Source of the DNA: Shimia_B sp038525525
Lineage (GTDB): Bacteria; Pseudomonadota; Alphaproteobacteria; Rhodobacterales; Rhodobacteraceae
Direction: 5' to 3'
Length of the DNA: 64,000 bases
NCBI GenBank assembly: GCA_038525525.1
Contig: JBCBHO010000003.1
Location: 1 to 64,000, forward strand
Positions 33,646 to 41,213 of this stretch are shown here, piece by piece. Under the pieces are notes generated by a model. That model did not search any database. It was given only the letters and a program-made list of their open reading frames with translations, and was not told the origin of the DNA. Both the position numbers and the translations under genes were made by a program. How positions within the stretch are numbered: position 1 is the first letter of the stretch; the number at the start of each line of letters is the position of its first letter.

Positions 33646-33970
33646 CACGGCCTCCCTCCGACCCGACGATAGAGCATGGCACGGGTCTGGCGCGAGCCCC
33701 CGTATGCGACGGCGAAGCGGCGAATTCCGCCATGGGGCCCGTTCGCGTTTCCGATCGGAGCCGCGCGCCACTGGCCACGGCGGGAGCGAGGGGCCAGCCC
33801 CTCGCGCTCCCCGAGGTACGGGGCACAAAGAAACCGGGGCACAAAAAGAAGCGGCGGCGCGCGTCTTGGGGCTTCTTTGTGCCCCGTACCTCCCCCGGAG
33901 GGCCGCCGGAGGCATCCAGTGCTTGCAGCGCGCGCAGCCCTTTGAAAGGAAGCGCGGAAGGAGGCGCACC
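33646..33970. repeat. dispersed intergenic repeat, copy 3, forming a long inverted repeat
   Basis: GAGGTACGGGGCACAAAGAA (33813-33832) and its exact reverse complement (33873-33892) face each other 40 nt apart. The left arm is preceded by the palindrome GAGGGGCCAGCCCCTC (about 33788-33803) and GCGCTCCCC. The right arm is followed by CCCCGGAGGGCCGCCGGAGGCATCC. About 48 nt of the left half matches 4348-4395 in reverse complement with few differences. This 325-nt gap between divergent fdhA and the phosphatase gene holds no gene. Confidence 0.8.
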
Positions 33971-34615
33971 ATGGGTGAGATCATCCTTGTCCGACACGGG
34001 CAGGCGAATTCGGAAGCGACCGACGAGGCGAGCTACGACCGGCTCTCGGAGCTCGGCCACGCGCAGGCGCGGTGGCTCGGCGCGCACCTGCGGGAGACCG
34101 AGGCCGCGTTCGACCTCGTGCTCTCGGGCTCCCTGCGGCGGCACCGAGAGACAGCCGCGGGCATGGGGCTCACTCCGGCGCGGCTCGATCCACGGCTCAA
34201 CGAGCTCGACTACTTCAACCTCTCGGACGCCCTTGAGCAGGCGAGAGGCATCCCGCGCCCCGATGGAACGGGCTTCGCGGCGCACATCCCCATCGTCATG
34301 GAGGCCTGGCACGCGGCCGAGATCCAGGGACAGGAGAGCTTTGCCACCTTCGAGACCCGCATCGCCGAGGTCATCGCCGAGGCCCAGCAGCCCGGGCGGC
34401 GTGTCATCTGCATCACCTCGGGCGGGGTCATCGGCATGGTGATCCGCCAGATCCTCGGTCTCGATCCCACGCGCATGGCCCATATCCTCTTGCCGATCTT
34501 CAACACCTCGATCCACCGCGTGGCGGTGCGATCCGAAGGGGCGATGCTCGCGGGCTTCAACGCGACGCCGCATCTCGACGGGCCCGAGCGCGCACACGCC
34601 AAGACGAATTACTGA
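33971..34615 (+). CDS. histidine phosphatase superfamily protein
   Basis: 214 residues with the phosphohistidine RHG motif (LVRHGQ, residues 7-11) and the distal catalytic ITSGGVIGMV in place of the usual GHG-type segment. Resembles phosphoglycerate-mutase-like phosphatases; the substrate is unknown. GGAGGCGCACC precedes ATG 33971. It is followed 10 nt later by the saccharopine dehydrogenase gene, so the two are probably co-transcribed. Confidence 0.85.
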   Translation: MGEIILVRHGQANSEATDEASYDRLSELGHAQARWLGAHLRETEAAFDLVLSGSLRRHRETAAGMGLTPARLDPRLNELDYFNLSDALEQARGIPRPDGTGFAAHIPIVMEAWHAAEIQGQESFATFETRIAEVIAEAQQPGRRVICITSGGVIGMVIRQILGLDPTRMAHILLPIFNTSIHRVAVRSEGAMLAGFNATPHLDGPERAHAKTNY

Positions 34616-34625
34616 GGGGGCCGCC

Positions 34626-35675
34626 ATGCATCTCTGGGTCAGAGCCGAGCCACGCGCCAACGAGGCCCGCGTGGGCATCACACCGGAGGGCGTGACCGCG
34701 CTCCGCTCGAGCGGCGCGCGGGTGACGGTGGAGGAGAGCGCGGCGCGCGCGATCCCGCTGTCAGGGTACAGGGACGCGGGCGCAGAAATCGCGGCCGAAG
34801 GCAGCTGGCCCGACGCGCCCGGGGACGCCATCATTTTCGGCCTAAAGGAACTGCCCGACGATGGCACGCCGCTCCGCCACCGGCACATCATGTTCGGCCA
34901 CGCCTATAAGGGCCAACCGGCGGGCAAAGCCCTCCTCCGGCGCTTCCGCGCGGGCGGCGGCACGCTGCTCGATCTCGAGTATCTCACCGATGGCGCGGGG
35001 CGCCGGGTGGCGGCCTTTGGCTACTGGGCCGGCTATGCCGGCGCGGCCGTGGCGCTCAAATGCTGGGCCGCGCAGCAGCGCGGGGGCCTCGCGGGGCCGG
35101 TGCACCGCTACGACAGCGCCCCGGCCCTCCTGGCCGACCTGCAGGCGGAGCTCTCGGGGCTCTTCACGCGGCCCTCCGCGCTCATCGTCGGCGCGCTTGG
35201 CCGGGTGGGCCGGGGCGCGGCAGACCTCTCGACGCATATGGGCGTGCCCACCACGCTCTGGGATCTCGCGGAGACCGCCCATGGCGGGCCGTTTCCCGAG
35301 GTGCTCGCCCACGACATCTTCTTCAACTGCATCCTTGCGCGCCCCGGCACGCCGGTCTTCGTGCCCGCATCGGCCAAGACGGCCCCGCGCAAACTCTCTG
35401 TTATCGGCGACATCGCCTGCGATCCCGATAGCGACTTCTCCCCGGTCAAGGTCTACGACCGCGTCACCCCGTGGGAGGCGCCAGCGCTGCGTGTCCACGA
35501 GACGCCCTCGCTCGACGTGACCGCCATCGACAACCTGCCCGCGATGCTGCCGGTGGAAAGCTCGGAGGATTTCGCGGCCCAGCTCCTGCCCGCGCTGCTG
35601 AAACTTCCGACCATGGCGGACGAATGGATGCGCGCCGAGGCGGAGTTTGAGCGGGCCTTGGCCGCGCTCGACTGA
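34626..35675 (+). CDS. saccharopine dehydrogenase (NAD+, L-lysine-forming; LYS1 type)
   Basis: 349 residues of the alanine-dehydrogenase/LYS1 family: the N-terminal RAEPRANEARVGITPEGV (substrate-binding Arg/Lys region), HAYKGQPAGKALLRRF (catalytic Lys/His pair), and a Rossmann segment ALIVGALGRVGRGAADL. LYS1 interconverts saccharopine and lysine plus 2-oxoglutarate. Because dapB, of the diaminopimelate route, is also present in this window, a catabolic or osmoadaptive role is more likely than lysine synthesis. GGGGGCC precedes ATG 34626. Confidence 0.85.
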   Translation: MHLWVRAEPRANEARVGITPEGVTALRSSGARVTVEESAARAIPLSGYRDAGAEIAAEGSWPDAPGDAIIFGLKELPDDGTPLRHRHIMFGHAYKGQPAGKALLRRFRAGGGTLLDLEYLTDGAGRRVAAFGYWAGYAGAAVALKCWAAQQRGGLAGPVHRYDSAPALLADLQAELSGLFTRPSALIVGALGRVGRGAADLSTHMGVPTTLWDLAETAHGGPFPEVLAHDIFFNCILARPGTPVFVPASAKTAPRKLSVIGDIACDPDSDFSPVKVYDRVTPWEAPALRVHETPSLDVTAIDNLPAMLPVESSEDFAAQLLPALLKLPTMADEWMRAEAEFERALAALD

Positions 35676-35797
35676 AAGGATTTACGAAAATCCTTACAGG
35701 AGTTTTTAGCGAAAACTCTTTCACGCTCTGATTAAAGGCCGCCACGCAGGCCAAGGACCTTCGCAAGGTCCTTCCCAAAAGTCTTCGCAAGACTTTT
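35676..35797. repeat. array of four hairpins between convergent genes
   Basis: AAGGATTT-ACGA-AAATCCTT (35676-35695), GAGTTTT-TAGCG-AAAACTC (35700-35718), AAGGACCTT-CGC-AAGGTCCTT (35753-35773) and AAAAGTCTT-CGC-AAGACTTTT (35777-35797). The last ends one base before the stop codon of the SDR gene. They occupy the whole gap between the convergent LYS1-type and SDR genes and probably act as bidirectional terminators. Confidence 0.85.
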
Positions 35798-35798
35798 G

Positions 35799-36527
35799 CT
35801 AGGAAAACACCCGGTAGTAGAGCCAGTCTGGCCAGAATTGCGAGAAACGGAACAGGAGCGAGAAGCCGTAGGGAAAGCTCCGCTTGAAGCCGCCCAGCTT
35901 CATGTGATCGAAGAACACCCGTGCCGCGTCCCCGGGCTCCATAATGAAGGGCATCTGGAAATCGTTCTTGTCGGTGAGCCGGGTCTTGATGAAGCCCGGA
36001 TTCACCACCTGCACGTCGATACCGGTATCCTTCAGATCCGCGTGCATCCCCTCGGCGAGATACATCACAGCTGACTTCGAGGCACCGTAGCCCACCGTCT
36101 TCGGCAGGCCGCGGAACCCGCTGAGCGAGCCCGTGATCACCACGTGCCCGGCATCGCGCTCTAGCATCTGCGGCAGCACGGCCCCGATCGTGCGGAACGC
36201 GCCCATCACGTTGATCTCGGCCATCATGGTGGCCTTCTCGGCATCCCACTCCTGGGCGGCCATGGGCCAGTAGACCCCGGCCAGGTAGACGATCCCATCC
36301 ACCTGGCCGATCTTTTCCACCGCGGCATCAACGCTTTCCTGGTCGGTGACATCGCAGGCCACCGCCTCGCCGGAGCCCATCTCCTTCACCAGCTCCTCGA
36401 GACGGTCCTGGCTGCGGGCGGAGACGATGACCTCCGCCCCTGCCTTGGCCATCTCGAGCGCCAGTGCCCTACCGAGCCCCTCGGAGGCGCCCACGAGCCA
36501 GTAGCGTTTGCCGTGGACCTTGCGCAT
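35799..36527 (-). CDS. SDR-family oxidoreductase, last gene of the RpoE-linked operon
   Basis: 242 residues: cofactor motif VGASEGLGRA (12-21), VYLAGVYW in place of NNAG, catalytic ITGSLSG, YGASK. The C-terminal tail is hydrophobic and aromatic (LLFRFSQFWPDWLYYRVFS) and could associate with the membrane. Start overlaps the DUF3833 stop by one base (TGATG). Corresponds by content and position to the distal gene of the operon divergent from rpoE in Rhodobacter sphaeroides. Confidence 0.88.
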   Translation of the reverse strand: MRKVHGKRYWLVGASEGLGRALALEMAKAGAEVIVSARSQDRLEELVKEMGSGEAVACDVTDQESVDAAVEKIGQVDGIVYLAGVYWPMAAQEWDAEKATMMAEINVMGAFRTIGAVLPQMLERDAGHVVITGSLSGFRGLPKTVGYGASKSAVMYLAEGMHADLKDTGIDVQVVNPGFIKTRLTDKNDFQMPFIMEPGDAARVFFDHMKLGGFKRSFPYGFSLLFRFSQFWPDWLYYRVFS

Positions 36528-37084
36528 CAGCTTTCCTTCGGGCGCATGGTGGCCACGAGCTCGGCCACCTTGATGCCGAACTTGCGGAACTGGCTGCGGT
36601 TCATGATCGTCCCGTTCTCCACCAGATACATCCAGTCCGTCGTCGACAGGACGTGCCCACCGCTCTTCTCCGGCAGGCGGATGTTGTAGTTAAGCTGCAC
36701 GGCATTGCCCTCCTGGCGGCCCGAGCCCTGCCCCACGAGGTCGTCGGCATCGGCCTTGATCGACCCGTCATTGCCCAGCGTCAGCCGCCATTCGCGGTCC
36801 TGCACCTCGCCGCTGTCATAGCGGAAGGTCTCTTTCATGACGCCGGTATTGCCTTCCCACTGCGCGTCGAAATCGGCCACGAAGCGGGAGGTCACGCGGC
36901 CCGTGGGTCCATAGATCACACCTTCGCAGAGGATCGGCCCCTGCAGATGCTGACGAATGTCGAATTGCGGGCCTTTGGTGGCGTAGTCCTGCGGCTTTTG
37001 CGCGATGAACGACCAGCGCGTCGCGACGAGAAGTGACGCGCCAACCACAAGCGCCGCCCCCGCCAAGAGATAGATCAGTTCCAT
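36527..37084 (-). CDS. DUF3833 family protein with N-terminal membrane anchor
   Basis: 185 residues: one N-terminal helix (about 4-22), then a beta-rich domain with QHLQGPILCEGVIYGPTGRV, FVADFDAQWEGN, LTEDFRYDSGE-like KETFRYDSGEVQDREWRL and the closing VLSTTDWMYLVENGTIMNRSQFRKFG, all typical of DUF3833. Usually annotated as a lipoprotein, but here no lipobox cysteine follows the helix. Probable lipid-binding role, unproven. Member of the five-gene RpoE-linked operon. Confidence 0.85.
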   Translation of the reverse strand: MELIYLLAGAALVVGASLLVATRWSFIAQKPQDYATKGPQFDIRQHLQGPILCEGVIYGPTGRVTSRFVADFDAQWEGNTGVMKETFRYDSGEVQDREWRLTLGNDGSIKADADDLVGQGSGRQEGNAVQLNYNIRLPEKSGGHVLSTTDWMYLVENGTIMNRSQFRKFGIKVAELVATMRPKES

Positions 37085-37093
37085 CCGTTCCTC

Positions 37094-38338
37094 CTAAATC
37101 TTCGTCAGATCCGTCCGGGCGAGTATCGCGATGGCAATCACCTTCAGGCCACACGGTACAAGTGCGTATAGGATCGTCAGAAGTGTCAGCGCCTCGGAGG
37201 GTTGTGTTGCGGACCCCGCTTCAAACCCCGAGGCTTCAAGAAGCGGTAGAAGGGCGATGGCGGCGAACGCCAACGTGAATTTCTGCACGAGCGACCAAAG
37301 ACCGAACCCCTGCCCTCCGTTGGGGGAGATCGCCGCCATGCGCGCGCTGAACAGGGCGGGAAGTAAAACGAGATCCGCTCCGATCGTTGCTCCAGATGTT
37401 ACGCAGATGACGGCGAAAAGGATCACATCGCCCTCATCTAAAAATGCAGCCCCGCCGAAGGCCGCGATCGCGGTGACCATGGCGGTGAAGAGGACGGGCT
37501 TCGGGCCGAAGCGTTCGGCGGCCTTCGACCAGAACGGCGCGGCCGCCGCGCCCGACAGGAAGAAGAGCACGAGAAGCGGCCCCTCCCATCCCGGCGCAGC
37601 CAGCCGATCCTCCACGAAAAAGAGAAAGAGCGTGGATGAGACGGCGAGCGGCGTCGCATTCACGAGCGCCAGCACGAGGAGCTTCAGCGCCAGCGTGTCC
37701 TGCAGGATCACCTTCACGGGCGTGGCCTCCGCCTCCATCTTGCGGGTCCATTCCGGCGCCATGGCGAGCACGGCAAAGAACACCACGACGGCAAAGGCGA
37801 AGGCAAAGGTGGCAAAGGGCGCGGCGACGTAGCCCTCCAGAAGCGTCGGCGCCACGGCGGCGATGCACACACCGAGCAGCGCGCCGCCCTCGCGCCACAT
37901 GGCGAGCCGCACATGGCCGCCCTCGATGGACTCCGATTTCTGCACGCCCTGGGCGTAGAAATTGATGTTGAGAAACGAAAAGCTCGAGAAGAGCAGCGTG
38001 ATCGTCAGCGCGAACCATGCCAGCGGCCAGAAGGGCGGCGTGACTGCAAAAAGCCCCACCATCGCAAGCGCGAGGCACCCGCCCCCCAGCGCCACGGCGA
38101 GGCCGCGCCGGCCGCCCAGCCGCTCGCTCACCCAGCCCAGCGCCGGGTCCTGCACGGCATCGAAGAGCCGTAGCCAGAAAAGCACCGCGCCGATCCCCGC
38201 GAGGCTCACGCCGTAGGTCTCGGCGTAGTAAGGCGGCGCGTAGATGTAGATCGGCAGCCCCGCCGCCGCGAGGATGGCGCCGAAGAGAGTGTAGGCCGGC
38301 AGCCTGTTTCGCAGAGGCGAGGCCGCCGCCGAGGTCAC
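37094..38338 (-). CDS. MFS/GPH-type membrane carrier of the RpoE-linked operon
   Basis: 414 residues, about 12 hydrophobic segments, of the glycoside-pentoside-hexuronide/MelB-like MFS branch (FWLRLFDAVQDPALGWVSERLGGRRG is the characteristic loop 2-3 motif). GTG 38338 is chosen: GGAGG lies 7 nt upstream, and its GTGA overlaps the DUF1365 stop. Cargo unknown; membership in an operon of lipid-modifying enzymes suggests a lipid or lipid precursor. Confidence 0.85.
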   Translation of the reverse strand: MTSAAASPLRNRLPAYTLFGAILAAAGLPIYIYAPPYYAETYGVSLAGIGAVLFWLRLFDAVQDPALGWVSERLGGRRGLAVALGGGCLALAMVGLFAVTPPFWPLAWFALTITLLFSSFSFLNINFYAQGVQKSESIEGGHVRLAMWREGGALLGVCIAAVAPTLLEGYVAAPFATFAFAFAVVVFFAVLAMAPEWTRKMEAEATPVKVILQDTLALKLLVLALVNATPLAVSSTLFLFFVEDRLAAPGWEGPLLVLFFLSGAAAAPFWSKAAERFGPKPVLFTAMVTAIAAFGGAAFLDEGDVILFAVICVTSGATIGADLVLLPALFSARMAAISPNGGQGFGLWSLVQKFTLAFAAIALLPLLEASGFEAGSATQPSEALTLLTILYALVPCGLKVIAIAILARTDLTKI

Positions 38339-39096
38339 CGGGAGACCTCCTCCGAGGGTGCGGCGGGCTGCGGGCGGTAGCGCACCCCTTTCCACCAGAG
38401 CCTGAGCGCCTGCCAGTGGATGAGCGCGAGCACGCGGCGGGAGCCCATGGGCCGGCGCAGCGCCGCGCGCAGGAGGCTCCACGTCGTCATCGGGCGGCGC
38501 GCGCCCGTGAGCGTGGCGATGAGCCCGTTTTCGGTGCCCTGCCGGTAGTCGATCCAGACGCCGATGGCTTCCGCGGTAATGTCAAAGCGGAAGCGGTAGC
38601 CGCCTTCCACGGGCATGAAAGGAGAGACATGCATGACCTTGGTCGCACGCACCTCCACATCGCGGGTGAGCGGGCGCAGGTCCTCGGTGTGGCAGAGATA
38701 GGAATGCCTGTCACCGAAGGTGTTGGTGACTTCCGCGATCACGATCGTCAGGTCGCCTTGCGCATCGTGGCAAAGCCAGAAGGAGACAGGATTGAAGACA
38801 TGGCCCCAGAAACGCGGCTGCGCGAGGAGCGCAATGCGCGCGGGCTGCGGCAGGCCATGGGCGCTCAGTACGTCCCGCACCCAGGCGGCTCCGCGGCCCG
38901 CATGGGGCGGACCGCCATGGTCACGGTCATGGAGCGACGCGATACCGGCGCGGTTGCGCCCAAAGCCCAGCGGCCCGCGAACCGGCTCCTCGGCCTCGCT
39001 GAGCACGTAATCGATGGAGTAGCGGAACGCGTTCTTCGTCTCGCCGCGGCGGCCGTGATAGGTCTGGCCCTCGATATGCTCGATGCGCGCGCTCAC
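38335..39096 (-). CDS. DUF1365 family protein
   Basis: 253 residues starting at GTG 39096, which overlaps the stop of the FAD protein (GTGA). DUF1365 signatures: IEGQTYHGRRGETKNAFRYSIDYVL at the start, QPRFWGHVFNPVSFWLCHD, VTNTFGDRHSYLC, KVMHVSPFMPVEGGYRF. The family commonly sits next to cyclopropane-fatty-acid-synthase-type methyltransferases and the FAD oxidoreductase seen here. The enzymatic activity has not been assigned with certainty. Confidence 0.9.
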   Translation of the reverse strand: MSARIEHIEGQTYHGRRGETKNAFRYSIDYVLSEAEEPVRGPLGFGRNRAGIASLHDRDHGGPPHAGRGAAWVRDVLSAHGLPQPARIALLAQPRFWGHVFNPVSFWLCHDAQGDLTIVIAEVTNTFGDRHSYLCHTEDLRPLTRDVEVRATKVMHVSPFMPVEGGYRFRFDITAEAIGVWIDYRQGTENGLIATLTGARRPMTTWSLLRAALRRPMGSRRVLALIHWQALRLWWKGVRYRPQPAAPSEEVSR

Positions 39097-40379
39097 TGCG
39101 CGGCGACCCCCATCGCCGCCTGCGCCTCGATGGCCTCGACCACGTCCACGGCGCTCGAAATGCCGTCCTCGTGGAAGCCGTTTTTCATCCAGGCGCCGCA
39201 AAACCACGTGTTGTTGGCGCCGTTGAAGCGGCGCACGGCGTCCTGCGCCTGAAGCGCGGCGGTATCGAAGACCGGGTGGCGGAAGGTGTAGGTGTCGTGG
39301 ATCAGCTCCTCCCCGATCGCCTTCTGCGAATTGAGCGTCACGAAGTAATCCGTGGGCCCGGGAATGTTCTGCAGGCGGTTGATCCAATAGGTGAGGTCGA
39401 TCACGTCGCTCTCGGCGCTCTCGGTGTAGTTCCACGCAGACCAAACGGCCTTGCGCTTGGCCATAACGGCGGGATCGGAATGCATGACGGCGTGATTGGG
39501 CTGATAGGCCACCGCGCCGAGCGCGGCACGCTCCTGCGGCGTGGCATCGGAAAGAAGCCGCAGCGTGTCGTCGGAATGCGTGGCGAAGACCACCTCGTCG
39601 AAGAGCTCCCACTCGCCGCCCCGGGCCTTGATCTCAACCCCGGCTTGCAGGCGGCGCACGCCCTCGATGGGCGCGGCGAGACGCAGGTCTGCGCCCCGCT
39701 TTTCGAGCGCGGCTTGGAGACGGCGCACATATTGGATGGAGCCGCCATCGACCGTGTACCAGTCGTGCTGCTGGTTGTCCTTCATGAGCCCGTGATTGAC
39801 GAAGAAGTTCACCATGGCCCGCGCGGGGAAATCTGTGATCTTCGTCGTGGGCGTGGACCAGATCGCGCCCGACATGGGGAGGAGATAATAGTCGCGAAAC
39901 CAGTCGCCGAGCCCCATGACCTCGATGAGCTCGCCCACCGTCATCTCGTCATCAACGATGCGGTCGGCATCCCTGCCGAACCGGATCATGTCCGCGAGCA
40001 TTTTGTAGAACGGGGGCCGCAGAAGGTTGCGCTTCTGCGCGAAGATCGCGGAACGCGCGAGGATGCCGTATTCCATCCAGCCATCGCCGATGGAGCAGCC
40101 AAAGCTCATGTCCGACAGCGCCACCGGCACGGCGAGCTCGTGGAAGAGCGCGGTCAGATTCGGGTAGGTCGCGTAGTTGAAAACGAGGAAGCCAGTATCG
40201 ACGGGCTGCTCTTTTTCGCCGACAAAGATAGTGCGGGCATGGCCGCCCAGACGGCCTTCAGCTTCGTAAAGAACGACCGCGTTTGCGCCCGAAAGCATGT
40301 GCGCCGCGCTCAGGCCGGAAATGCCGCCGCCGATGACCGCGATACGCTTGGGGCCGCCGGCCCCGTGTTCAAATGGCAT
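39093..40379 (-). CDS. FAD/NAD(P)-binding amine-oxidase-like protein, first gene of the RpoE-linked operon
   Basis: 428 residues: dinucleotide-binding RIAVIGGGISGLSAAHML (about 12-29), YEAEGRLGGHARTIF and a flavin-contacting C-terminus (NTWFCGAWMKNGFHEDGISSAVDVVEAI). It matches the protein encoded divergently from rpoE in Rhodobacter sphaeroides; from memory, genes of that regulon act in furan fatty acid synthesis, with a desaturase called UfaD, and this is the best candidate for that role. Its promoter is of the RpoE type (40413-40441). Lead gene of a five-gene overlapping operon. Confidence 0.87.
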   Translation of the reverse strand: MPFEHGAGGPKRIAVIGGGISGLSAAHMLSGANAVVLYEAEGRLGGHARTIFVGEKEQPVDTGFLVFNYATYPNLTALFHELAVPVALSDMSFGCSIGDGWMEYGILARSAIFAQKRNLLRPPFYKMLADMIRFGRDADRIVDDEMTVGELIEVMGLGDWFRDYYLLPMSGAIWSTPTTKITDFPARAMVNFFVNHGLMKDNQQHDWYTVDGGSIQYVRRLQAALEKRGADLRLAAPIEGVRRLQAGVEIKARGGEWELFDEVVFATHSDDTLRLLSDATPQERAALGAVAYQPNHAVMHSDPAVMAKRKAVWSAWNYTESAESDVIDLTYWINRLQNIPGPTDYFVTLNSQKAIGEELIHDTYTFRHPVFDTAALQAQDAVRRFNGANNTWFCGAWMKNGFHEDGISSAVDVVEAIEAQAAMGVAAQ

Positions 40380-40412
40380 ATAGCTGCCCTCTTACCCCGT
40401 GAATTCTCGTCC

Positions 40413-40441
40413 TCTTACGCACGCAGGAAGTCCATGGATGA
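40413..40441 (-). promoter_or_regulatory. RpoE (ECF)-type promoter, divergent operon
   Basis: Minus strand: TCATCC (40436-40441), 18 nt, TAAGA (40413-40417). Compared with the RpoE consensus TGATCC-N18-TAAGA there is one mismatch. The predicted start lies about 27 nt upstream of the ATG at 40379. Confidence 0.75.
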
Positions 40442-40466
40442 GTTTCAAAAATTCTTTTGCACGCAT

Positions 40467-40495
40467 TGATCCACCGGGGCACAGGGCACGTAGTA
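40467..40495 (+). promoter_or_regulatory. RpoE (ECF)-type promoter, autoregulatory for rpoE-chrR
   Basis: TGATCC (40467-40472), 18 nt, TAGTA (40491-40495), a perfect -35 and a near-consensus -10. Transcription would begin at about 40502, downstream of the ATGs at 40495 and 40501, which argues for a later translation start of rpoE. Confidence 0.75.
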
Positions 40496-40617
40496 TGAAC
40501 ATGTTAACGTCTGCACGTCTGGGTCAGGAAAAACGTGCATCCACGCCGGATGTGTCTTATGGTGTTGTCGCCAAGCTGACAACCAGGGCTGACACTTTCG
40601 CCCAGAAAGATGCCGAC

Positions 40618-41169
40618 GTGAACGTACAGGAACGCGTGAGCGCAGCTCCGTGGGTGGCTGAAATAGAGGCTATCCGGCTGCATCAGGATCAGGCCGCCTT
40701 CGCGGCGTTGTTTCAGCACTTCGCCCCGCGGGTGAAGGCGTTTCTGATGAAATCGGGTGCCAATGCGGCGCTCGCGGAAGAGACGACGCAAGAGGTGATG
40801 GCCACCCTGTGGACGAAGGCACACATGTTTGATCCAGCCCGCGCCTCCGCGGCCACCTGGATCTTTACGATCGCGCGTAATCGCTCGATCGACGCCATTC
40901 GGAAGCAGAGACGGCCAGAGCCCGAGGACCTCCCCTGGGGGCCCGAGGCCGAGCCGGACCAAGAGGACGCGCTGGCCCTGCAACAAGAGAGTTCACAACT
41001 GGCTCGGGCGCTGTCCGAGCTGCCGGAAAAGCAAAGGGTGCTGATCGAGCGCGCGTACTTTGGAGACCTCAGCCACAGCGAGATCGCTGCGGAAACCGGT
41101 CTCCCGCTCGGCACGATCAAATCTCGCATCCGCCTGGCGCTTGATCGATTGCGCCACGCGATGAAATAA
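40618..41169 (+). CDS. rpoE: RpoE, ECF sigma factor of the singlet-oxygen response
   Basis: 183 residues from GTG 40618. Sigma region 2: FAALFQHFAPRVKAFLMKSG and TWIFTIARNRSIDAIRKQRRPEPEDLPWG; region 4: EIAAETGLPLGTIKSRIRLALDRLR. This is the ECF11 group, paired with ChrR. The start is uncertain. Upstream in-frame ATGs lie within or before the predicted promoter. GTG 40618 and GTG 40636 (AGGA 4 nt upstream) both give a length like characterised RpoE proteins. RpoE directs transcription when ChrR releases it in the presence of singlet oxygen. Confidence 0.95.
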   Translation: MNVQERVSAAPWVAEIEAIRLHQDQAAFAALFQHFAPRVKAFLMKSGANAALAEETTQEVMATLWTKAHMFDPARASAATWIFTIARNRSIDAIRKQRRPEPEDLPWGPEAEPDQEDALALQQESSQLARALSELPEKQRVLIERAYFGDLSHSEIAAETGLPLGTIKSRIRLALDRLRHAMK

Positions 41170-41213
41170 AGAGAGAGAGGCGCGTTGGGGAACGCGAACG
41201 ATGGGACCGCAAA

